Shown here piece after piece: positions 58,223 to 64,000 of a stretch of DNA of 64,000 nucleotides (its first letter is position 1; the number at the start of each line of letters is the position of its first letter). Below the pieces are notes generated by a model that did not search any database, was not told the DNA's origin, and was given only the letters and a program-made list of their open reading frames with translations. The stretch lies in assembly GCA_015039465.1 (NCBI GenBank), contig MU130477.1:306619-370618 (forward strand), in the 5' to 3' direction. The DNA is from Phlegmacium glaucopus. Its lineage: Eukaryota > Basidiomycota > Agaricomycetes > Agaricales > Cortinariaceae. Both the position numbers and the translations under genes were made by a program.

Positions 58223-59744
58223 ATGCCACAAACAAAAATTATCAGGAGGTCCAAGGTACCCAGCATGCCTGCATATCTTTGCCAACCATATACAGTATAA
58301 TGGGTGCCCATTGTCAAATTTAGGCTGATGACCCTTTTATGAACTATTCTGATGGGCTGAATACTGTTGAAATTTGGGGATCAGGTTGAAGCACAGCAAG
58401 CCAACTAGGGAGCTAACACAGGTGGTCTCTTAGATGGAGGGGGAATATGCGCTGTATTGGTTCAAACCGATGAGGGATTCCACCCTCAACGGTCTACTAC
58501 TTATACAACTCAGACTGTGGCTATGCATAATTACATATCTATGAGCCTTTACCACTATTGGTGAATATTCCTGCTATCTACTTAGGTCCATTATCTAAAT
58601 GTTTCAGCTCGCACTAAAAATATTTCAACAAATACCTGGATACTTGCTTAGATTTTAGATGCAGTGAAGAATTATCAATGGAGAGTGCTGGAGATTTCCT
58701 ATCTCCAACTTCAAACCACCAGCCTGCGAGTTTGCAAGGAATTTAACTTGGTCCAAATCATGAAGAGTGCATAACCAGCACACCAGGCTATCTGAGAGCT
58801 AGTCACATCCATCAGAAAAATATTGGGTAAATTGGGTAGGGTTGAAATGAATATATTGCTATTTAAAATAACAAATAAGGCCAGCTTGAAGCCACTTGAC
58901 AAATGGCTTGATGGCAATATAAATTCCAATAAATCCCATAACAATCTATGAATATTTACACATATCAAGGACCCTATGAGCTGGGGGGTCGTCTCCCAAC
59001 ACTAAGCAATCAGAGTACATGGTGTCATGATATTTGCAAAATACTAAAAGTGCTCAAGCCAGCCTCAACAACACTAAGGTCCTGGAGACTTGGGTCCCCA
59101 CACTCAATCAGCTCTGGATGGGTTTTGGTCAAGGAGCAAATCCAAATTGGGTGGTGTAGGTAAAATGGAGTGTCCCCTTACAATATGTCTGTTTTTGACT
59201 GGCTGTCCATGAGGTATGTGAGCCATGCCACAGGTATTTCACAATACCCAGAAGAATGGTGTGAAGAATTTCCACTGGAGTATCAACAGCAGCATTGAAC
59301 CCTGTCAAATATTAAAATCAGATGGTGACAGCAAAATTGGCAGGGAAGTGCTTACTATCCAACTTCAAAAATGGATTATAAATCTCACTTTTATGCTCCT
59401 GCACCCAGGTGAACAGTTTGCTCTGAATATCAGCCATAGTCTGTCCAGGGCGTTCCTTGCACAACATTCATGCTTGATCTATCAGGTAATCAATCCAATA
59501 TTGGGTGTAAGCATCTTTGATACCAGTCTTTGTCTGTCAATTCTGCACATTCTGAGCAACACCCAGACAGGCCAATTGGACCTGGTACTCAACATCCAAG
59601 ATGATCTCTTCATCAGGAAAAATGACTTGTGCCCTAGGCTGTCCTGAAATGTCCTGGGGTGCCCCAGGCAGCTCAGGGTGCTCAGGTCAAGAGGTCGCCC
59701 TGGGGTGCAAGTTACCTATGTATGAAAAGTCTTAGGCTGTCCTG

Positions 59745-59846
59745 GGGCAACCTGAGGCAACCTGAGAGCATCCTGAGGCAACCTGAGGCAACCTGAGGCA
59801 ACCTGAGAGCAACCTGAGGCAACCTGAGAGCATCCTGAGGCAGCCT
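59745..59846. repeat. Minisatellite of GGCAACCTGA units
   Basis: About ten units of a 10-mer GGCAACCTGA with variants (GAGCATCCTGA). In minus orientation it gives a run of LRLPQVA/SGC-type residues and is probably not coding. Confidence 0.85.
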
Positions 59847-60433
59847 TAGTCCCTTTGGATCTGATGCTAGAAAACATATATAAACCAGATATTTGAGTGG
59901 TCTCACACAACAGAATAATAATAATAACAATAAAATTATATTCAATTATTCTAAACATCATATATAGTACTAGTAATAAGATAATAATAAAATAGTGATA
60001 CATAAATATACTAGTATAATACTGGGGAAGTAGGAAATAAGAAAACAAAATTGTGGGTGGTTTATATATCTTTTGGATGGCGCACAGACCATTGGTCACA
60101 TGATCACAGATAAGCATGATTTCAAGCATATGGTGCTGGGTCAGGGTAGATTACATAAATTCCAAAAAAGGAAATTTTTTAAAGATGGTAGAGAATTGTT
60201 TTAGGACCCTGAATATGTTTAAATTATATTAATAGCAGCTCTCCTTATTGAGAAAACTGCAAAATACTTTTTTGGACACAGCAGTTAAAGATTTTATAGC
60301 AAAATTCATAAATTCTAAGGGACTCCCAGGGCCTCCTGATGTGATTTGGTCCAGATGGTCAATGCACCAGGATACACTAAAGGTGTCCTGAGAAAATGGG
60401 TGACACTCAAAATTTTACCTGTGCTGCTCTAGG

Positions 60434-60482
60434 ATGTCCTGAGGTGTCCTGAGGTGTCCTGGGGTGTCCTGGGGTGTCCTGA
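60434..60482. repeat. Minisatellite of TGTCCTGAGG units
   Basis: Five copies of TGTCCTGAGG/TGTCCTGGGG. Both this array and 59745-59846 are 10-mers containing the core CCTGAGG, and single copies of TGTCCTGGGG occur near 59650 and 59735, so they may share an origin. Confidence 0.85.
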
Positions 60483-60950
60483 GTAGTGATGTGATACTAA
60501 CAAATTACCCAAGGCTACCTAGGGTCAAAATCATTTTTCCTGATGTAAAGAGTCTACTAACCATCTTTGATTCATAAGGTGACCAAGCATTGTCAATCTT
60601 GGGTTCACTTGCACCTTGTGGCTCTTCAGTAAGTAGGTCCATCACATCAAGCACATTCAAGTCTATCCAAAACATGATATGCATTGAAATGTATGAAAGC
60701 AATTCAATGGAATATACCTATGTGCATTCCATAGCAACTTGGACAAGATATCATCTTGTTCCAGCTCATCCAGAAGTAGTTGGCCATCATTTGGGTCTTC
60801 TTTGGGTAGAAAATCTGCGCCATGCCAAAGATTGAAATTAGTAGGCATTTTCTCTCTTTGGCTGCAGCAAGTGTATGGTCGATTCCTGCATCAAAGACTT
60901 CATTGCCAAGTGCATATTGGTCCCACATTCCTTGCTCTTCATAACTTCAC

Positions 60951-62011
60951 TGAGGAGCCTGTGCCATTGCATTAACTTCAGGTTGGATTATTGAAGATAG
61001 TATAATAAAATCCATGTGCTCTTCCATCACACTTTCTTCTTGCATGGACTGTTCTCTGGCTTTTCAGCAGATCCTTCAATTTCCTGGGCCTCGAGGGAGT
61101 TGATGTTAGGGGATGTTAGCTATAGTGGTACTTACTGCTAACTTAGAGAGAAGGTATTGCCAGGAACCAAGTTTATATCAAGGTGTCATTCTAAGACGAC
61201 ACCTGCTACCTTATATACAACAATAGATGGACCTGGGTAACTACCCCAGGTCCAGGTAACAACATGACAAGTAAGTAAAATAGATGTAGGACACATGTTC
61301 CCTAAGGGACTGTGATAAGTATCTACTCAGAGTATGCACATTTACTACTAATAACCATTCGTATGACTAAAGACAGGGGGTGGGTGGAGTGTGTAGCAGT
61401 AGGTAGTACATACATAGTGTCCTCTTACAGTTGGCATGGTTGTCCAACTTTAAGTGATTAGCTACACTTCCCTTGTTGATCCACCCACTGCCATTTTATT
61501 TGTGTGCTGCAAGACATATGGTGCATTGGACTTTCAGGCCATCATTGGAAATTTCTACAACTAAGAATTGTTCACATTAAACTGCAGATAATGGTATAAT
61601 TCAGGAAACCTACAGTCAGGCTGTGGATTTTTTGACTTGTGTCCTTTTTCCATTCTTCAAAATGTTCCAGTGGATGGTTGTTTCAAGTCATAAATTATGC
61701 CATGTGATAACAGAAAGTGAGACTTTCAAGTTTCAACTATCATTTCTGAGTTACTTAATAGGTAACATATATAGTCAGTTGAAATTCTAAATCAATGAAG
61801 GTGACAGGTGTTAAGTTTAAGCAAAGGGATAATGTTGGAGTAATTCCAGAACAAGTAACGGAAAGGACTATGGCCTCAGCATATGTGCTGTGCCGCCCAA
61901 CTCCTATAGTGTCCTGATTTCAGAACCGGAAGAGAAAGGAATAAGATGGAAGCCTCAGTGACTTAGAGGATGAACAAGAGGAGGAAACTAAGTTGATATT
62001 CAAAACTAAGG
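60951..62011. other. Gene-poor, AT-rich region
   Basis: No convincing coding frame. A stretch at 61114-61465 has a TGTTAGCTA start and TTAGCTACA end but no target duplication, so it is not called as a solo LTR. The word TGTTGGAGTAATTCCAGAAC at 61834 resembles an LTR start. Confidence 0.4.
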
Positions 62012-62283
62012 AAAACATACAAGCTTCGAGTACTTAAATGATAATAAGGAATAGCAACCAAAATATAAAAGATAAATATAAAGTGCTGCATTCTGCTCCC
62101 AGAAGTTCCTGCATTCTTGGGTGAATAATCTGTAGCAGGTGTGCTGACTGATAGTGGGAAAGTGATGACAAAGAAATAGTTGTTATGGTGAAGATGTGGT
62201 GATGGGTCTGGAGTAATGTTGGAAGAGCCGGAATGATACAGAGAAGTCTTGGAGTTGGATGTAGGAAGAGTAGATCCGGTGAT
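62012..62283 (-). repeat. LTR-like inverted repeat, left copy
   Basis: Matches the reverse complement of 63770-63990 over about 220-270 bases with scattered differences. Shared words in order are ACATACAAG, CGAGTACTT, GCAACCAAAATATA, TTCTGCTCCCAGAA, TGCATTCTTGGGTGAATAAT, TGTTGGAAGAG, GATAC.GAGAAGTCT and GGA.GTAGGA.GAGTAGA. The match stops near 62283. Confidence 0.75.
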
Positions 62284-63400
62284 ATGATTTAAATCTGCAT
62301 AAGCATGGTTTTTGCAATTTTTATCTATTATTTCAGCATAAATATTAATTAATGCACCAATAACTGGCTAATACAACTGATAATAAACAAGGGAATCAGA
62401 GTTGTCTACCCTACAACTGCTGATTAGACCTACTACTGTGTGACTTAAATGCATATAGTTAATAAGTGTGGTCAATAGACTATCATTTGTTACACTACAA
62501 ATTGCATGTCTGGATTAAAACCAATAAATCCATGAATATCCTTATAGACTTGGCACAGGAAAAGTTAAATATACATTATTGAGTTAGCAAATGTCATGGG
62601 GTGTGATTGTGGAGCAACAGAATATTATTAATAAATATTCAGGGGAAGGTTCCCTAGCAACAGTGGAAGCAGAATAACCAAGATAGTGGAACCATGTGAT
62701 TGTGTGGGAATCATGATGATTAAGGATAGGGGGAGTGCTGAACAATCATAAAGATTGTTTCCAGGCACAATAGGCACAGTTACCATCAAGAGGGGTGGAA
62801 ATTACCTAAAATTAGTAACATGGGGGCTAAAGATAGACAACCCCTATATTTTCAGGAACAATGAGTGCACATGGTGCCAGAACCAAAGCAAGGGTACCAG
62901 GAACCAGTATATCTATTTTTGGACATTATCTATTTTTAAATATCTCAAATGTATAAAATACCTCCCAGGGTTTGTAAATAGTCAGAAAATTGGATTCTTT
63001 CTTTTCCCCCTCATTTGCAACCTAGTACAGCTCACTGTCTTAGACATTGAGCAAGAACACTTGTCTTTGAGATTTGGGTATTGAATACAGATCAGTTTCT
63101 CAGAGTGTTGGACTTGTTATAAGGTAGATGTCGTGCAAATACAGCAAGGTCACATGCACATAGTGTGACACATTCTAAAAAGGCAAATTTGCAGTCAATA
63201 TGACTGAAAGCCACTTTAAACACCTTCATCAATGAGTTTTTAAAGATCAGGTCAATAGCAATTGTACCTAGTTAGCGAAATTCCTTTGTAGGTTTATTTT
63301 AGTCCCAGAGATAAAGATGGAATTTCCACAATAAGACTCAGTACTTGAGAGATTGCACTAATTATCCTCTTTGAAGACACTCATTGACCTCACCTCCAGC
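62284..63400. other. AT-rich region between the inverted repeats
   Basis: No recognisable protein. An open frame at 62755-63084 has no family signal. Probably transposon interior or flanking DNA. Confidence 0.4.
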
Positions 63401-63401
63401 T

Positions 63402-63653
63402 ATGGGACAGAAGAAAAAAGCCTCTAAAGCACGTATAGGAAACTTACAAGTTGTGAGAGGGTCATTACCAGACAAAAGGTGGAAATCCACCCCAGCAGAA
63501 TCAGATTTATCGGATGGGAAAACATCTGACAATGAGATTGTACATCTTAAATCTTTTAAAACCCACCAAAACTGCTACATAATATCCCAAATGAACAGCA
63601 GGAGTGATGAGGATATACCAAAGGCATTGTGTGGGTGGTTAGGCAGTGGATGA
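63402..63653 (+). CDS. Possible N-terminus of a transposon-associated protein
   Basis: From the ATG at 63402 the frame reads MGQKKKASKARIGNLQVVRG and continues with an acidic DLSDGKTSDNEIVH to a stop at 63651-63653. Short basic starts of this kind (M G x K K K .. S .. AR .. NL) open many transposon-linked hypothetical proteins in Agaricomycetes. The frame is only 83 residues and lies just before a tandem repeat and an LTR-like start, so it is probably a truncated piece. Confidence 0.3.
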   Translation: MGQKKKASKARIGNLQVVRGSLPDKRWKSTPAESDLSDGKTSDNEIVHLKSFKTHQNCYIISQMNSRSDEDIPKALCGWLGSG

Positions 63654-63691
63654 CTTCCCATAGCGTTACGGATGACTTCCCATAGTGTTAC
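63648..63691. repeat. 22-bp tandem duplication at an LTR-like start
   Basis: GGATGACTTCCCATAGCGTTAC is followed directly by the same sequence with one change (TGTTAC). The second copy runs into TGTTACATTCCATCACACG at 63686, which begins with TG like an LTR. Confidence 0.8.
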
Positions 63692-63769
63692 ATTCCATCA
63701 CACGTTACTCTGGTCCAACTCCATCGGAGTTGTTTCCAGTAGTCTGTACTCCGTTCCAGTACTTTCCCT

Positions 63770-64000
63770 TGTCTCTGACTCTACTCCTCCTACGTCCGAC
63801 TCTGAGACTTCTCCGTATCACTCCAACTCTTCCAACAATATCCCAAACCCCTTACCACACCTTTGTCATACCAGCCATGGATTATTCACCCAAGAATGCA
63901 GGACCTTTTCTGGGAGCAGAACACAGCACTTATATTTATATTCTATATTTTGGTTGCAATTCCTTTTATATTTAAAGTACTCGAACTTGTATGTTTTCCC
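63770..64000 (+). repeat. LTR-like inverted repeat, right copy (runs off the window)
   Basis: Partner of 62012-62283 in opposite orientation. Similarity continues to the last base of the window (GTATGTTTTCCC against GGAAAACATAC), so the repeat is longer than seen. If it belongs to an LTR, that LTR starts at 63686 and its first 85 bases are not shared with the left copy. Confidence 0.75.

Larger units (their letters stand above)
58650..60950 (-). mobile_element. Decayed DNA transposon, minus strand (Plavaka/KDZ-like)
   Basis: Broken protein-like segments run in one direction: EVFDAGIDHTLAAAKE (about 60900), NLWHGADFLPKEDPNDGQLL and LDELEQDDILSKLLWNAH (60840-60740), NAWSPYESKM (60580), then VKDAYTQYWIDYLID-like and AEIQ-like segments with stops (about 59540-59400), and [20 protein letters not shown] followed by [17 protein letters not shown] (59300-59190). 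These resemble conserved parts of long hypothetical proteins, often linked to Plavaka/KDZ-type transposons, that are repeated in Agaricomycete genomes; I recall the [13 protein letters not shown] segment from them. Many stops and frame changes and a minisatellite interrupt it. The ends and target duplication were not identified. Confidence 0.6.

Noticed and set aside
58425..58495. Possible tRNA with a GGTTCAAACC B-box-like word
   Set aside because: No matching A box, anticodon stem or acceptor stem could be folded at the proper distances.
61114..61465. Solo LTR with TGTTAGCTA and TTAGCTACA ends
   Set aside because: The flanking five bases differ (GGGGA and CTTCC), and no second copy was seen in the window.

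Overview
This window is nuclear DNA of a filamentous basidiomycete, most likely an Agaricomycete. The evidence is the dense pattern of short introns (about 45-65 bases, GT..AG) in most genes, proteins of families typical of that class (F-box proteins of the WLEIFCH..RLWRDIV type, multi-TM membrane proteins, dynamin-like GTPases, DUF2828 vWA proteins, ARM-repeat proteins), and transposon relics of Agaricomycete type on the right. No species can be named from sequence alone. There are no operons, and no tRNA or rRNA genes were recognised.

Layout. 1-9 kb is a rearranged F-box region. It starts inside a P-type ATPase gene (copy A, C-terminal half), then a small unknown gene, an F-box gene broken by one extra A, a decayed repeat, a small MITE, an intact six-exon F-box protein gene (4249-5816), a gene relic, and an intact F-box gene (7224-8528) flanked by direct repeats copied from the 3' end of the neighbouring methyltransferase gene. 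8.8-13.1 kb holds a SAM methyltransferase, a PrpF-family protein and a small membrane protein. 13.1-16.1 kb is mostly relics. 16.1-33.2 kb is a conserved gene block: dynamin-like GTPase, methionyl-tRNA formyltransferase, DUF2828/vWA protein and the very large UTP20 ribosome-biogenesis gene. 33.9-36.4 kb is the second arm of a 2.5 kb inverted duplication (ATPase tail, small gene, F-box tail), attached to the full-length ATPase gene (copy B, 34880-39083). Then follow a frameshifted F-box relic, a large coiled-coil/ARM-repeat gene, a multi-TM protein, an aminoglycoside-phosphotransferase-like kinase, a small unknown gene and a second dynamin-like GTPase (52099-55005, minus).

From about 55.8 kb to the right edge the DNA is gene-poor and AT-rich: a SET/MYND-like relic with a hAT-type MITE and perfect 8-bp target duplication next to its start, a diverged tandem repeat, a perfect 54-bp palindrome inside a larger foldback, a decayed minus-strand DNA transposon, 10-bp minisatellites and an inverted pair of LTR-like repeats running off the window.

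How the genes relate: the housekeeping genes (UTP20 in rRNA processing, mitochondrial initiator-tRNA formylation, cation pumping, membrane-remodelling GTPases) are unrelated neighbours. The interesting biology is structural: repeated duplication and decay of F-box and P-type ATPase sequence, and a paired set of dynamin-like GTPases. I did not find a convincing new multi-gene system. The best leads are the F-box/ATPase duplication unit, the small gene carried with it, the dynamin pair, and the structured elements on the right.
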